Shown: positions 28,679 to 39,198, counted from the stretch's first letter. The stretch: 64,000 nt of DNA from Neptunomonas marina (GCF_004005935.1 NZ_SACQ01000001.1:1-64000); one strand, 5' to 3'. Program-made: numbers and translations. The notes: a model not told the origin generated them from the letters alone.

Positions 28679-30133
28679 ATGGCTCCAGAAAAAACTTTCT
28701 TTTGGCACGACTATGAAACCTTCGGGGCTGATCCTAAGCGGGATCGTCCTGTGCAGTTCGCCGGTGTTCGTACAGATGAAGACTTTAATGTCATTGGGGA
28801 GCCTGTTCTGCTGTATTGCAAACCTGCGGATGACTTTCTACCCCACCCCGAAGCGTGCCTAATCACAGGGATTACGCCACAAGAGGCTGTGCGTGAAGGG
28901 GTGTGTGAAGCGGAATTTATCCGTCTGATCAACGAAGAGATGTCTCAGCCTGAAACCTGCAGTGTGGGATATAACAGTATCCGTTTTGATGATGAAGTGA
29001 CGCGGTATACCTTGTATCGCAACTTTTTCGACCCTTATGCTCGAGAGTGGCAAAACGGCTGCTCGCGTTGGGATATCATCGATATGCTGCGTCTCACGCG
29101 CGCTTTACGCCCTGAAGGTATCGTTTGGCCCGAGTATGAAGATGGCACTCCAAGTTTGCGCCTCGAAGATTTGACCAAGGCCAATGGTATCGATCATGGC
29201 AAGGCGCACGATGCGTTATCTGATGTGTACGCCACGATCGCCATGGCGAAGCTGATTCGTGAGAAACAACCCAAGCTTTACGACTATGTGATAGGAAGCC
29301 GCTCCAAAGCCGCCGCGCATAAGATGCTGGATGTCACCACGATGAAGCCAGTCTTACACGCCTCATCTCGTTACCCCGTTGAGCAAGGAAATTTGGCAGT
29401 TGTTGCGCCAATTGCTCAGCATCCGACCAATAAAAACAGTACGTTAGTGTGGGATCTGCGCCACAACCCCGAACCGTTACTAACACTCCCGGTAGAAGAG
29501 ATCTGTCGGCTGATGTATCTGCCAGCAGCGCAGCGCTCTGAGCATGACCCGAAAATAGCGCTTAAGCAGGTACATGCGAATAAATGCCCCATTCTAGCGC
29601 CGGCCGGTATGCTTAACACCGAAGAGGCAGAGCGCTTCGCGATCGACGGCGGCGTATGTCGGGCGCACCTAGCGATATTACGCGAGGCTCAAGGGCTACC
29701 CGAGAAGATTGCCGCTATAATGAATGCAGATGCGCCTCCGCAAGATGGTGATCCTGATCATATGCTCTACTCGGGTGGTTTCTTCTCTGATCATGACAAG
29801 CAGTTCATGGATCAGATTCGGGCAGCTCACCCAGAAGAGCTCGCTGAGATGAGCTTTGCGTTTCAGGATCCGCGCCTTGAAGAGATGCTGTTCCGCTACC
29901 GCGCGCGTAACTACCCAGCGACGCTCTCTTCAGAGGAGCAGGCGCAATGGGAGCAGTATCGGCGTGACCGTTTGCTCGTTGAAGATAAGCGTGGACTGCT
30001 CACTATGAAACCATTCTATGAAGCGTTGAATAAGCTTTATCAAGACCCTGAAGTTGATCAGGGTGGGCGCGCGATTTTAGAAGAACTCGCTATCTATGCT
30101 GAGTCGATCTATCCCATGGATGAGGTGTGGTGA
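28679..30133 (+). CDS. sbcB: Exodeoxyribonuclease I SbcB
   Basis: ExoI degrades single-stranded DNA 3' to 5' and acts in recombination and mismatch repair. The DEDDh nuclease core is visible: D11 and E13 in FWHDYETFG, then SVGYNSIRFDDE, and the HDALSDVYAT motif. The SH3-like and C-terminal helical domains follow. ATG 28679 gives MAPEKTFFWHDYE; the frame is open to a TTG at 28658, which looks less likely. Length is 484 aa (475 in E. coli). Confidence 0.95.
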   Translation: MAPEKTFFWHDYETFGADPKRDRPVQFAGVRTDEDFNVIGEPVLLYCKPADDFLPHPEACLITGITPQEAVREGVCEAEFIRLINEEMSQPETCSVGYNSIRFDDEVTRYTLYRNFFDPYAREWQNGCSRWDIIDMLRLTRALRPEGIVWPEYEDGTPSLRLEDLTKANGIDHGKAHDALSDVYATIAMAKLIREKQPKLYDYVIGSRSKAAAHKMLDVTTMKPVLHASSRYPVEQGNLAVVAPIAQHPTNKNSTLVWDLRHNPEPLLTLPVEEICRLMYLPAAQRSEHDPKIALKQVHANKCPILAPAGMLNTEEAERFAIDGGVCRAHLAILREAQGLPEKIAAIMNADAPPQDGDPDHMLYSGGFFSDHDKQFMDQIRAAHPEELAEMSFAFQDPRLEEMLFRYRARNYPATLSSEEQAQWEQYRRDRLLVEDKRGLLTMKPFYEALNKLYQDPEVDQGGRAILEELAIYAESIYPMDEVW

Positions 30134-30552
30134 TGCGCACAGGGATAGGCTGTGCAGCGTTGCTACTTGCAACGGCGGCGCTAGCTGTAGATAAACCTAT
30201 CCCATATGTGGTGACGCAACCTGATGGCTTTTCGGGGGGCGAGCTAGATGCCAAAAATGCCTACTATCGCAAGAAGCGCGGTGATTTCGACCGTGAAACC
30301 ATGGTAGAGGTAGAGCACAAAGATCGGCCATCAGACTTGCCTCCGCCAACCGTGGTTGCGCCATCGCCCGTGCCGATGGTGAAGGAGTTTAAAGCGGGTA
30401 AAGTTTTATCGATCAACGACTTAAAGGGCGAGGACCGCATCTTTCAAACTATCTACGATGATATCGAGAAAGAGAAATGTATCTGGGATCCCGAAAGTTG
30501 TGAGCCTCCGCCGCCATCACAGCAGCGGAGACAGTTCCTACCTAACGATTAG
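30133..30552 (+). CDS. Small exported hypothetical protein
   Basis: I do not recognise this 139-aa protein. It has a short signal peptide (MRTGIGCAALLLATAALAVD). The mature part is rich in charged residues and proline, with two cysteines near the end (KCIWDPESCEPPPP). Its ATG overlaps the sbcB stop (TGATG), so translation is coupled. It is convergent with the M16 protease gene, leaving 3 bp between stops. Confidence 0.65.
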   Translation: MRTGIGCAALLLATAALAVDKPIPYVVTQPDGFSGGELDAKNAYYRKKRGDFDRETMVEVEHKDRPSDLPPPTVVAPSPVPMVKEFKAGKVLSINDLKGEDRIFQTIYDDIEKEKCIWDPESCEPPPPSQQRRQFLPND

Positions 30553-30555
30553 CCG

Positions 30556-33312
30556 CTATTCTGGCGGCTGCATCGTCCTTAGCGTTAAGCGGCGTTGCTG
30601 CAAGCTCTCAAGCGCCTTTATCAGTTGGGCATTGTCGAGCTGCTTGATCGCGGCAACTAACTTGTCACGGTCGGCAAAGTCGATATTGGCTTTGTCGAGC
30701 AGTTGCCAGAAGCGATTCGTACGCTCCTTTCGGTTCTTATCTTCGGTGGTCAATCGAGAAATAAGACTGTTTTTAAAGCGCTCTAGATCATCAGGAGTTA
30801 ACGCTCGTAAGGCTGCACTCTGGCGGTCTAAGAAGGCGTTGATGCGCGTTTCGATAAGCTCGGCAGACGCAGTAGGTGACTGCACTACAAAACTCAACCC
30901 TGGTAGGTCGCGTAGCGACATCGGTGAGGCAAAAACGATGTAGCCAAGCTGCTGTTCTGTGCGTAGCTCACTATAAAAGGGTGCTGAGAGAATCTCTGCA
31001 AGTAGCGCCGTTTGAGCTCGTTCAGCAATGCCGGTGCTGCTGCCTTGCAGGTAGAGCGCCAAAGCGGTGTCGTTATGCTCAACGGGCACTGTTTTCGTCA
31101 GTGCTTGCGTGTCTAGGCGCTTGACCGCGATCTCTAAAGGGGTGCTAGCGGTGTTTTCCAGTTGCAGTGTCTCGGCGATCTTTCGGGCAATCTGCTCCGT
31201 TTGTTCTGCTGTGAGATTGCCGTGCGCAAAGAGTCGCACAAAAGGAGTGGCAAAGAGCGCGTCGGGAACCTCTTGGATATCTTTGAGCGTGATATCTTGC
31301 GCTGCGGTATTCAGCTCTGCCAGCGCAGGGTTGTTCAGCAGTGTTTCGTAGCCTACTCGGAACAGCTGTTGGAAAGGTTTATCTTTCGCTGCGTTTTGTA
31401 ATCCATCTAAGTAGCTTTGCTTCACGACGTTAAAGCGTTTTGCTGGCAGTGTTGGGTGGCGCATAGCCGCCGCGATGGTATCGATAAGTACACCGACTTT
31501 GTCGTTGTAACCGGATACGCGCACAGTAATACCGCGGCTATGAGCATAGATATTAGCTGAGAGCCCAGCAATCGCTGCATCGTAGAGTACCGGGTTTAGT
31601 TGCTCATTAAGCATATCCACGTACAGATCCATAGCGACTGAGGCTTTGGCACCTGTGCGGGAAAAAGGTGAGAGCAGGGTAAAGTATAGGTCCGCTTTTG
31701 GTAGTTTGAACGTGGTATCAGGCAGATACCAAGACTCGACGTGCGGTGTGTTTTCAAGCTCTGTTGGCACCTTCTGGCTGCCAATTTCAGCGATATTTAA
31801 GTCGCTGGGCACAAACGGATTGTTATGGCGAACATAGAGTGCCGTTTGTGTATCGGCTGCCTGCCATGTTGCGATACGGTCAGCTGAGATCTTTTGTTTC
31901 GCAAAGGGGGCTTTAAAGTGTGGCTCAGTCTGGTTTGTTTCCAGCCCTTTGGCTTGCACTTTCAACACCATGTTAGCCGGAGTGATTGCGCTCAAGAGCT
32001 GCGAGATCTGTGTTTGATCAAGCGTTTCTAAACGATAAGGCGCATCAATCCAGTGGCGCTCTGGATAGTCACGCATCTGCTGCGACAGTTGGCTCACGTA
32101 GTGGATAGGCTCTTGTTTAGCCAAGAAGCGAAAGTCATTCGCCGCGAGTGTTTGCTCTTCATCGAAGAGCGACTGTGCTAATCCGGTTGTTTGGAAAGCT
32201 CGCATAAACGAGAAGAAAGCAGCAACCACGTCATCTCTGTGCTGAAGTCCCTCTTTAGTCAGCGAGATACTTGTTGTTAAGAGCGTCTCCACTGCGGATG
32301 AGCTATCACTGTAGGCGCCTAGCCCCGTTGCCCAACCTTGCTCTTTTAAGTAAGCGAGCAAGCTACCATCGCCCTCATAGCCAATCACGCCTGCGATAAG
32401 TTGCGCCGGCTTGTTGGGCCAAGAGGCTTTTGATGGTGGTAGTGGGAAGGTCATAGAGAGTTGGCGAATGTCTTTGACCGGCTCAATCAGCACCTCCATC
32501 GGAAGGTCTGACGCACGATAAGCAGGTACTTTAACCTCGAAGGGTGGGAGTGCTCGATCAGGGATCGCGCTGAAATAACGGGTTACCCACTGTTCCAATT
32601 CAGCGAGTGGCTCTTTGCCAAGAACCACTAGTTTCATCAGGTTCGCTGAGTAGTGGGTGTTATAGAACGCGATCATATCCTCGCGAAGTGCACCGGCGGG
32701 TTCATTGCTCAGTGTCTCAAGGCTGCCCACGGCAAATCGGTTACCTGGGTGGTCTGGGTTCATCACTTGCTTGGTAACGGCATAAGCTCTGCGGCCATCA
32801 TCGCGAATCTTCGAGCTGTACTCTGAGTGGACAGCATGACGTTCGCGGTCTGTGTACTGCTCTTCAAACAGGGGAGCGATAAAAAACTGCGAAAAGCGAT
32901 CAAGCGCCGGGGCGAGGTGGCTGCTATCAATATCGAAATAGTAATTGGTGGTGTGGTTAGCGGTGAAAGCGTTGTGATTGCCGCCATGGGATTGGATAAA
33001 CGCCTGATATTCGCCAGCTTCAGGGTATTTTTTTGTGCCTAAGAAAAGCATGTGCTCTAAAAAATGAGCCAAACCCAAGCGCTCATCTGGGTTTGCATTA
33101 GAGCCAACGCCAACATCGAGCGATGCTGCGGCTTTGTCTGCTTGTGGATCTGAGATAAGCAGAGCTTGTAGCCCGTTTTTGAGCGTAATGCTGCGGTATT
33201 CGCGGCTATCATTTGGGCTTTTGATAATCTCGCCAGCTATGCTAATCGTACTGCAGAAAAGCACGATCAGTGCGAGTAGGCACTGAAATGATCGAGCCTG
33301 TGAAAGTTGCAT
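30556..33312 (-). CDS. Secreted M16 family metalloprotease (pitrilysin-like)
   Basis: This is a periplasmic insulinase-family zinc peptidase. A signal peptide of about 27 residues precedes the inverted zinc motif HFLEH (H83, E86, H87), with the downstream family segment NHNAFTANHTTNYYFD. The 918-aa length and the RTEQQLGYIVF motif in the last domain match E. coli protease III (962 aa) and IDE rather than the short processing peptidases. All four M16 domains appear present. Its likely substrates are small unfolded peptides. The gene is monocistronic. Confidence 0.92.
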   Translation of the reverse strand: MQLSQARSFQCLLALIVLFCSTISIAGEIIKSPNDSREYRSITLKNGLQALLISDPQADKAAASLDVGVGSNANPDERLGLAHFLEHMLFLGTKKYPEAGEYQAFIQSHGGNHNAFTANHTTNYYFDIDSSHLAPALDRFSQFFIAPLFEEQYTDRERHAVHSEYSSKIRDDGRRAYAVTKQVMNPDHPGNRFAVGSLETLSNEPAGALREDMIAFYNTHYSANLMKLVVLGKEPLAELEQWVTRYFSAIPDRALPPFEVKVPAYRASDLPMEVLIEPVKDIRQLSMTFPLPPSKASWPNKPAQLIAGVIGYEGDGSLLAYLKEQGWATGLGAYSDSSSAVETLLTTSISLTKEGLQHRDDVVAAFFSFMRAFQTTGLAQSLFDEEQTLAANDFRFLAKQEPIHYVSQLSQQMRDYPERHWIDAPYRLETLDQTQISQLLSAITPANMVLKVQAKGLETNQTEPHFKAPFAKQKISADRIATWQAADTQTALYVRHNNPFVPSDLNIAEIGSQKVPTELENTPHVESWYLPDTTFKLPKADLYFTLLSPFSRTGAKASVAMDLYVDMLNEQLNPVLYDAAIAGLSANIYAHSRGITVRVSGYNDKVGVLIDTIAAAMRHPTLPAKRFNVVKQSYLDGLQNAAKDKPFQQLFRVGYETLLNNPALAELNTAAQDITLKDIQEVPDALFATPFVRLFAHGNLTAEQTEQIARKIAETLQLENTASTPLEIAVKRLDTQALTKTVPVEHNDTALALYLQGSSTGIAERAQTALLAEILSAPFYSELRTEQQLGYIVFASPMSLRDLPGLSFVVQSPTASAELIETRINAFLDRQSAALRALTPDDLERFKNSLISRLTTEDKNRKERTNRFWQLLDKANIDFADRDKLVAAIKQLDNAQLIKALESLQQRRLTLRTMQPPE

Positions 33313-33472
33313 AACGTCCCCTTAAAAAGCTTAATAAACAACAACTAAAATCGATACGGATGTGTAGCCTGTAGACTGAACTTTGGCGGCTGAGTTCCTC
33401 TTGTTCCATGGCTAAACCATGATACAACCGATACAATCAACATTATCTTATTAAAGTGTGTAGGGATTCACT

Positions 33473-33853
33473 ATGAACCGAGAAAAAGTCATTTTTGCTT
33501 TTTTTATCGTTTTGGCGCTGACGCTCAATTTTGGTTTTTTTCTCGGTGAGATTGATGTTGCTGCCCATCATAACGAGTTTGAGTTATTCGCGGCGCTGGT
33601 TGTCAGCATGATTTGTACGGTACTTAAGTTCGGCGACCGTACTCACCTAGGCGCGCTGATGCTGGCAACAAGCTTGGTTGCTGATCTACAGCTGATCATC
33701 GCGGCAATTTTGTGGGGCTTCGCGGAGCAGATCAGCGGCGGTATGACGCAAGCGATGATGGCGAGTATCGTGTCACTTTCGGGCGGTGCTTTGCTGGCCA
33801 ACATTATGTCGGTGGTGCTGCTGGTGATTGAGACAATCATCGTTCGTCGCTAA
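33473..33853 (+). CDS. DUF6394-type membrane protein upstream of K+ channel
   Basis: This 126-aa integral membrane protein has three or four hydrophobic helices and a short charged loop, KFGDRTHLG. I believe it belongs to DUF6394, seen beside RCK channels in Oceanospirillales-like genomes; the family label is from memory. It stops 2 bp before the channel gene, so an accessory or modulatory role for the channel is a reasonable inference. No catalytic motif is visible. Confidence 0.75.
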   Translation: MNREKVIFAFFIVLALTLNFGFFLGEIDVAAHHNEFELFAALVVSMICTVLKFGDRTHLGALMLATSLVADLQLIIAAILWGFAEQISGGMTQAMMASIVSLSGGALLANIMSVVLLVIETIIVRR

Positions 33854-33855
33854 CC

Positions 33856-35544
33856 ATGAACAACGTTCTTTATTTGCTATTGCGGCGCTTGCGTGTGCCG
33901 CTAATCACGCTGATCGTTGTTTATGCCATCTCGATACTGGGATTCGTGCTGATCCCTGGCCAAGACAATGATGGCAACGTATGGCGCATGGATTTCTTTC
34001 ATGCGGTTTATTTTGTCTCTTTTATGGGCTCGACGATCGGCTTTGGTGAGATCCCTTACGAGTTTACCAGTGCGCAGCGCATGTGGACGCTGCTAATGAT
34101 TTACGCCACGGTCGTTGCTTGGTTGTACGGGATTGGTTCAACCCTCGCTTTGCTGCAAGAGCCGGTATTTGGCAGGTTGCTGAGGCGCCGCTCCTTTACA
34201 GGAGAGGTTGGCAACTTCACCGAACCCTTTTACTTGGTGTGCGGCTATGGAGTGACGGGCCGCTTAGTGACTCGTAAGCTAGTCACACGTGATATCCGCG
34301 TTGTTGTTGTCGATGTTCGGCAGGATCGTATCGACGATCTTGAGATGGACAATCTTCAATTGCGTGTCCCTGGGCTTTGCGCGGATGCAGCCTTGCCCGA
34401 TGTATTAGATGATGCAGGCTTACAGCAGCCAAGTTGTATCGGTGTGCTCGCACTGACCAACAACGACACCACGAATCTATCCATAGCGATCGCAAGTAAA
34501 CTGTTGGTGCCAAATCGCATGGTCATCAGCCGGACAGAAGCAGACGTGACAACGTCGAACTTGCTATCGTTCGGGACCGACCTTGTGGTTGATCCATTCA
34601 AAGCCTATGCCGCGTACCTTTCCATGGCGGTTAGCTCGCCCTATAAACATCTGGTTTACGATTGGCTGATCAATCCAACACATCGTCCTTTATCAAGCGC
34701 CTACCAGCAAACCCGTGGGCGCTGGATTATCTGTGGTTTTGGGCGTTTCGGTCGTGCCTTGCACCAAGCGTTCCGCATGGATGATATTGAGGTCACTATT
34801 ATTGATGCGAACCCTAAAAACCTGAACGCTAGCGAAGGGCAGATTTGGGGCATCGGTACAGAAGCTAACACATTGATCGAGGCGGGAATCAACGATGCAG
34901 TGGGTATTGTTGCCGGTACAGATAACGATGCAGATAACCTTTCAATTATCCTAACGGCCCGCGAAATTAATAAAAAATTGGTGACAGTGGTGCGCCAGAA
35001 CTTGGACGCAAACCAGCTAATTTTCGACCGTTCGGGGGCTGATTTTGTCATGGCGCCGGGAAGGATCATCGCGAATCAAATTCTCGCGCAGATTAAAACG
35101 CCGATGCTGCCAAGCTTTATCGAAGAGCTGAAAAAGCAAGACGATGTATGGGCGCATACGTTGTTGAACAGAATGAGTAATACCGTGAAAGAAGATGAGC
35201 TAGATAGCTGGTCTTTTGTCATCGGCGTTGAGGAGACACCTGCCATCATGATGGCGTTAGAGGATGGTGAGGTTGTAAAGCTTAATGCGCTCCTCAAAGA
35301 CCCGCGCAACCGTAAAGAGATGTTAGACGCATTTCCGCTGATGTTTAGGCGTGAAGGGGAGATTAAAATGTTGCCGGGTGAGCTTAAAGAGCTTGCCGAG
35401 GGAGACGAGATACTGTTTTGTGGGCTTGCGCCTGCATTTAAACAGGTCGAGTGGGCAGTCAATAATTATAACGTATTGCAGTATGTGCTTTCTGGTAAAG
35501 AGAGTAGCAGCTGGTTAGGACGCTATCTGAACAAGGAATCATAA
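33856..35544 (+). CDS. Potassium channel with two RCK domains
   Basis: This 562-aa protein has two N-terminal membrane helices flanking a pore loop. The filter reads TIGFGE (residues 60-65) in place of the classical TVGYGD. Two RCK/TrkA-N nucleotide-binding domains follow, with Rossmann motifs GYGVTGRLV (near 131) and GFGRFGRAL (near 295), and a TrkA-C-like end after about residue 430. This fits a ligand-gated K+ channel of the MthK/GsuK type. It is coupled to the DUF6394 gene upstream, and its stop overlaps the EamA gene start by 1 bp. Confidence 0.88.
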   Translation: MNNVLYLLLRRLRVPLITLIVVYAISILGFVLIPGQDNDGNVWRMDFFHAVYFVSFMGSTIGFGEIPYEFTSAQRMWTLLMIYATVVAWLYGIGSTLALLQEPVFGRLLRRRSFTGEVGNFTEPFYLVCGYGVTGRLVTRKLVTRDIRVVVVDVRQDRIDDLEMDNLQLRVPGLCADAALPDVLDDAGLQQPSCIGVLALTNNDTTNLSIAIASKLLVPNRMVISRTEADVTTSNLLSFGTDLVVDPFKAYAAYLSMAVSSPYKHLVYDWLINPTHRPLSSAYQQTRGRWIICGFGRFGRALHQAFRMDDIEVTIIDANPKNLNASEGQIWGIGTEANTLIEAGINDAVGIVAGTDNDADNLSIILTAREINKKLVTVVRQNLDANQLIFDRSGADFVMAPGRIIANQILAQIKTPMLPSFIEELKKQDDVWAHTLLNRMSNTVKEDELDSWSFVIGVEETPAIMMALEDGEVVKLNALLKDPRNRKEMLDAFPLMFRREGEIKMLPGELKELAEGDEILFCGLAPAFKQVEWAVNNYNVLQYVLSGKESSSWLGRYLNKES

Positions 35545-36440
35545 TGGCTTATCTGTTTTTAGCTTTGACGCCGCTATTTTGGGCAGGAAACTTTGTTCTT
35601 GGGCGAGCGATGAACGGTGTATTACCCCCCATCTCAATGGCTGAGTTTCGCTGGAGTATCGCGCTGCTCATGATTTTGCCATTTTTAGTGCCGCGCTTGA
35701 AAACGCAATGGCCTGCCATCAAGGCGAACTGGAAGATACTCGTTGTACTCAGTGTGCTGAGTGTCGCGAGCTTTAACACGCTCGTTTATCTCGGCCTGAC
35801 GGGCACCAACGTAACGAATGCAACCATCATGCAGTCGATCATTCCGATTATTATCTTAATTATAAGTGCTCTCGTGTTTCGTGAGCCGGTTAAAATGAAG
35901 CAGTGGGTTGGCGTGCTGATCTCCCTGGCTGGGGTCTTGGCGCTGATTAGTCAAGGTAACTTAGCGCAGCTGCTGGAGTTGAGCTTAAATACCGGAGATG
36001 CGTGGATCTTAGCTGCGGTGATGTGCTGGGCTGTATACTCGATTATGCTGCGCTTTAAGCCCGCTGAACTAGACGGATTTACGTTTTTTGGTGTAACCGT
36101 TGTGTTGGGCGTGTTGGCGCTACTGCCATTTTCTCTGTGGGAGATGTCGGCAGCCGCGCCTATCCATTGGAATGGAGACGCCGTGTTCGCCATTCTTTAC
36201 ATGGCCGTGTTCCCATCGATCCTTGCCTACCTTTTCTGGAATCGTGGTGTGGCAGAAGTCGGGGCGGCGAAAGCAGGCTTGTTTATTCACCTAATGCCGA
36301 TATTTGGCGTTCTGCTGGCGTCGATTTTTCTTGAAGAGCAGATTCAAACCTATCATATTGCAGGTATGGTACTGATTTTTACTGGTATCTACTTAGCCGT
36401 GGTAGCAGATGTAATGAAGCGTATTAGAAAAACAAACTGA
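35544..36440 (+). CDS. EamA/DMT family transporter
   Basis: This 298-aa inner membrane protein has ten hydrophobic helices in two EamA repeats, each starting with a typical PLFWAGNFVLGRA or ILAAVMCWAVYSIMLR segment. It belongs to the drug/metabolite superfamily, often exporters of amino acids or related metabolites. The substrate is unknown. ATG overlaps the stop of the channel gene (TAATG), so the three genes from 33473 form one operon. Confidence 0.88.
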   Translation: MAYLFLALTPLFWAGNFVLGRAMNGVLPPISMAEFRWSIALLMILPFLVPRLKTQWPAIKANWKILVVLSVLSVASFNTLVYLGLTGTNVTNATIMQSIIPIIILIISALVFREPVKMKQWVGVLISLAGVLALISQGNLAQLLELSLNTGDAWILAAVMCWAVYSIMLRFKPAELDGFTFFGVTVVLGVLALLPFSLWEMSAAAPIHWNGDAVFAILYMAVFPSILAYLFWNRGVAEVGAAKAGLFIHLMPIFGVLLASIFLEEQIQTYHIAGMVLIFTGIYLAVVADVMKRIRKTN

Positions 36441-36448
36441 GGTAATCA

Positions 36449-37324
36449 ATGAGAAAGTTAGTATTGTCCTTAATGATGGTGGTTGTAACGTTTGGGATGG
36501 GCGTTGCACCCGAAGTTGAGGCAAAGCGTTTAGGTGGTGGTTCATCACTTGGCAAGAGCTTTAGTGCCCCTAAAAAGGTCAAGCCTGCGGCTGCACCCGC
36601 GGGCCAAAACGCAGCACAAAAGACGGCCACAGCCCCTGCTAAGAAAAAAGGCTTTGGTGGTATGCTGGGCGGTCTGCTCGCTGGTGGATTGCTAGCAGCA
36701 TTGTTCTTTGGTGGGGCGTTTGAAGGTATCCAATTTATGGATATCTTGCTGTTAGCGTTATTAGCTTTTGGTGTCTTTATGCTGGTAGCAAGATGGAAAC
36801 GCTCGCAAGCTGGGCCTCAGTATGCGGCAGCAGGTGCAGGTAACCAATATCGCAGCACGCCAGAGCCTGTGCAGCCAGCACCACAACAGCCAGAGCATCA
36901 CTTCACGCCGATGTCTGCTGCGAATACACAGTTGCAAGAAGCTGAGCTGGTTTTGCCGCAGTGGTTCAATAAAGTTAGCTTCCTCGAGGGGGCAAAGCAG
37001 CACTTTGTGCACTTGCAAGATGCATGGGATCGCCAAGATTGGACCGATATCGAGACCTACACTGATGCGGAGCTGTTGGGGCTTTTAAAAGCAGAGCGCG
37101 AAAAGCTACCTGCTGACCAAAAAACTGACGTTGTTTCGGTAATGGCTGAACTGATTAACTTTATTGATAAGCAAGATCATGTGATTGCCAGCATCCACTT
37201 CTACGGCTGGATTAAAGAGAGCCAAGACGCACAAGCAACAGAGTTTAGCGAGATTTGGCACCTAAGCCGCGATATGCAGCAAGAGAACGCAAACTGGTTT
37301 ATCGTGGGTATTGAGCAACCGTAA
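36449..37324 (+). CDS. Tim44-like domain protein
   Basis: The 291-aa protein has a signal peptide or first anchor (to about residue 25, PEVEA), then a Lys/Ala/Pro-rich stretch, a Gly-rich membrane segment (GGMLGGLLAGGLLAALFFGG) and a second membrane helix. The C-terminal about 130 residues form a Tim44-like domain, with FLEGAKQHFVHLQDAWDRQDW and DAELLGLLKAE as markers. Bacterial members are of unknown function. It lies 8 bp after the EamA gene and ends with a terminator. Confidence 0.85.
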   Translation: MRKLVLSLMMVVVTFGMGVAPEVEAKRLGGGSSLGKSFSAPKKVKPAAAPAGQNAAQKTATAPAKKKGFGGMLGGLLAGGLLAALFFGGAFEGIQFMDILLLALLAFGVFMLVARWKRSQAGPQYAAAGAGNQYRSTPEPVQPAPQQPEHHFTPMSAANTQLQEAELVLPQWFNKVSFLEGAKQHFVHLQDAWDRQDWTDIETYTDAELLGLLKAEREKLPADQKTDVVSVMAELINFIDKQDHVIASIHFYGWIKESQDAQATEFSEIWHLSRDMQQENANWFIVGIEQP

Positions 37325-37347
37325 TATTGGCTTTCTGCTGAGAGAAT

Positions 37348-37372
37348 AAAGCCGCCTTCGGGCGGTTTTTTT
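37348..37372 (+). terminator. Terminator after the Tim44-like gene
   Basis: CCGCC and GGCGG pair around TTCG, followed by seven T. It is about 25 bp past the stop. Confidence 0.85.
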
Positions 37373-37474
37373 ATGCGTGAATATTAGGTTGTACACTGTT
37401 AGTCGTGGCTCAATCGTGGCGTTCAGGCGTTCAAGTCTTTTGCTTTGAGTGGATGGTTTGCAAAGTGCAGACAC

Positions 37475-37503
37475 AAAAAAGGGCGCATTAAGCGCCCTTT
37501 TTA
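37475..37503 (-). terminator. Terminator after rpsA
   Basis: AAAAAGGGCGC and GCGCCCTTTTT pair perfectly around an ATTAA loop. It lies about 14 bp beyond the rpsA stop on the minus strand, so no gene follows rpsA in its transcript. Confidence 0.88.
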
Positions 37504-37515
37504 AAACAACCAGAA

Positions 37516-39198
37516 TTAGTTGTTTTGGTTAGCCATCTGCGCCTTGATCAGGTCACCGATAGTTGTTGGGCCGGCAGTTTCAACTTCTTGGTTGCGAACT
37601 GCAGCGATAGCCGCTTTCTCTTCTTCCTGGTCTTTCGCACGGATAGACAGGCTGATTACGCGGTTACGGCGGTCAACGTTAGTGATCTTCGCTTCAACAG
37701 CATCGCCTTCTTTGAAGACAGTTGTCGCGTCGTCAACACGGTCAGCGCTGATTTCAGACGCTTTCAGTGTACCTTCGATGCCTTCTGCAAGCTCAACAAC
37801 CGCTGCTTTAGCGTCTACAGACTTAACAACGCCGTTCACGATTGTGCCTTTGTCGTTAGCTGTTACGTACTCAGCGAATGGATCGCTATCTAGCTGCTTG
37901 ATGCCCAGAGAGATACGCTCTTTCTCTGCATCGATAGACAAGATAACAGCTTCAACTTCGTCGCTCTTCTTGAACTGACGTAGTGCTGCTTCAGCATCGC
38001 CTTCCCAGCTGATGTCAGACATGTGAACCAGACCGTCAAGGTCGTTTTCCAGACCAACGAAGATACCGAAGTCAGTGATCGTTTTGATCTGACCAGATAC
38101 TTTATCGCCAGTAGAGTATTGCTCAGCGAAAGCAACCCAAGGGTTAACTGTGCACTGTTTGATACCCAAGGAGATACGACGACGCTCTTCATCAACGTCT
38201 AGGATCATAACTTCAACTTCGTCACCGATCTGAACAACTTTAGATGGGTGGATGTTTTTGTTAGTCCAAGACATTTCAGACACGTGTACCAGACCTTCTA
38301 CGCCGTCTTCGATAGATGCGAAGCAGCCGTAGTCTGTCAGGTTAGTGATGCGTGCATTGCACTTAGTGCCTGCTGGGTAACGGTTCTTGATCGCTTCCCA
38401 TGGATCTTCTGAAAGCTGCTTCAGACCCAGAGAAATACGGCCAGTTTCTTTGTCGAACTTGATGATCTTCACAGAGATCTCGTCACCTGGGTTCAGCATT
38501 TCGCTTGGGTGAGAGATACGCTTCCACGCCATATCTGTGATGTGCAATAGACCGTCAACGCCGCCTAGGTCGATGAACGCACCGTAGTTAGTCAGGTTCT
38601 TAACGAAACCTTTAGCTACTTGGCCTTCTTCCAGAGTCGCTAGGATCTCATCACGTTGTGCGCTGTTAGCTTCTTGAAGAACAGCACGACGAGAAACAAC
38701 AACGTTGTTACGCTTTTGGTCTAGCTTGATCAGTTTGAACTCAAGCTCTTTGCCTTCTAGGTGGTCGATGTCGCGAACAGGGCGAACGTCTACCAAAGAA
38801 CCTGGCAAGAAACCTTGAATGTTGTTGATGCTAACAGTGAAGCCACCTTTAACTTTGCCGCTGATGAAACCGTTAACAGTTTCTTCTGCGTCAAATTTAG
38901 CTTGAAGAACTTCCCAAGCTTCAGCGCGTTTCGCTTTTTCGCGAGACAGTTTAGTTTCACCGAAGCCGTCTTCTACTGCTTCTAGAGAAACTTTAACTTC
39001 TTGGCCAACTTCGATTTCTAGTTCGCCAGCATCGTTAAGGAACTGAGCGCGAGGAATCACTGCTTCAGATTTCAGGCCAGCGTTGACTGTTACCCAGTCG
39101 CTGTCGATATCGATAACCTCACCTGTCACCAGCTTACCCGGTGTCATGTCTAGGTTTTGCAAAGATTCTTCAAATAGTTCAGCAAAGCTTTCGCTCAT
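37516..39198 (-). CDS. rpsA: 30S ribosomal protein S1
   Basis: S1 binds mRNA leaders and brings them to the 30S subunit. The 560-aa protein contains six S1 repeats. Repeats 3-6 are strongest ([60 protein letters not shown]), and the last is weaker, as in E. coli (557 aa). Unusually, neither cmk nor ihfB is next to it: a coiled-coil membrane protein and prc lie upstream and a terminator downstream. Confidence 0.98.
   Translation of the reverse strand: MSESFAELFEESLQNLDMTPGKLVTGEVIDIDSDWVTVNAGLKSEAVIPRAQFLNDAGELEIEVGQEVKVSLEAVEDGFGETKLSREKAKRAEAWEVLQAKFDAEETVNGFISGKVKGGFTVSINNIQGFLPGSLVDVRPVRDIDHLEGKELEFKLIKLDQKRNNVVVSRRAVLQEANSAQRDEILATLEEGQVAKGFVKNLTNYGAFIDLGGVDGLLHITDMAWKRISHPSEMLNPGDEISVKIIKFDKETGRISLGLKQLSEDPWEAIKNRYPAGTKCNARITNLTDYGCFASIEDGVEGLVHVSEMSWTNKNIHPSKVVQIGDEVEVMILDVDEERRRISLGIKQCTVNPWVAFAEQYSTGDKVSGQIKTITDFGIFVGLENDLDGLVHMSDISWEGDAEAALRQFKKSDEVEAVILSIDAEKERISLGIKQLDSDPFAEYVTANDKGTIVNGVVKSVDAKAAVVELAEGIEGTLKASEISADRVDDATTVFKEGDAVEAKITNVDRRNRVISLSIRAKDQEEEKAAIAAVRNQEVETAGPTTIGDLIKAQMANQNN

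Noticed and set aside
33405-33422. CATGG...CCATG inverted repeat before the DUF6394-type gene
   Set aside because: The arms are only 5 bp and expected by chance; no promoter context was found around it.
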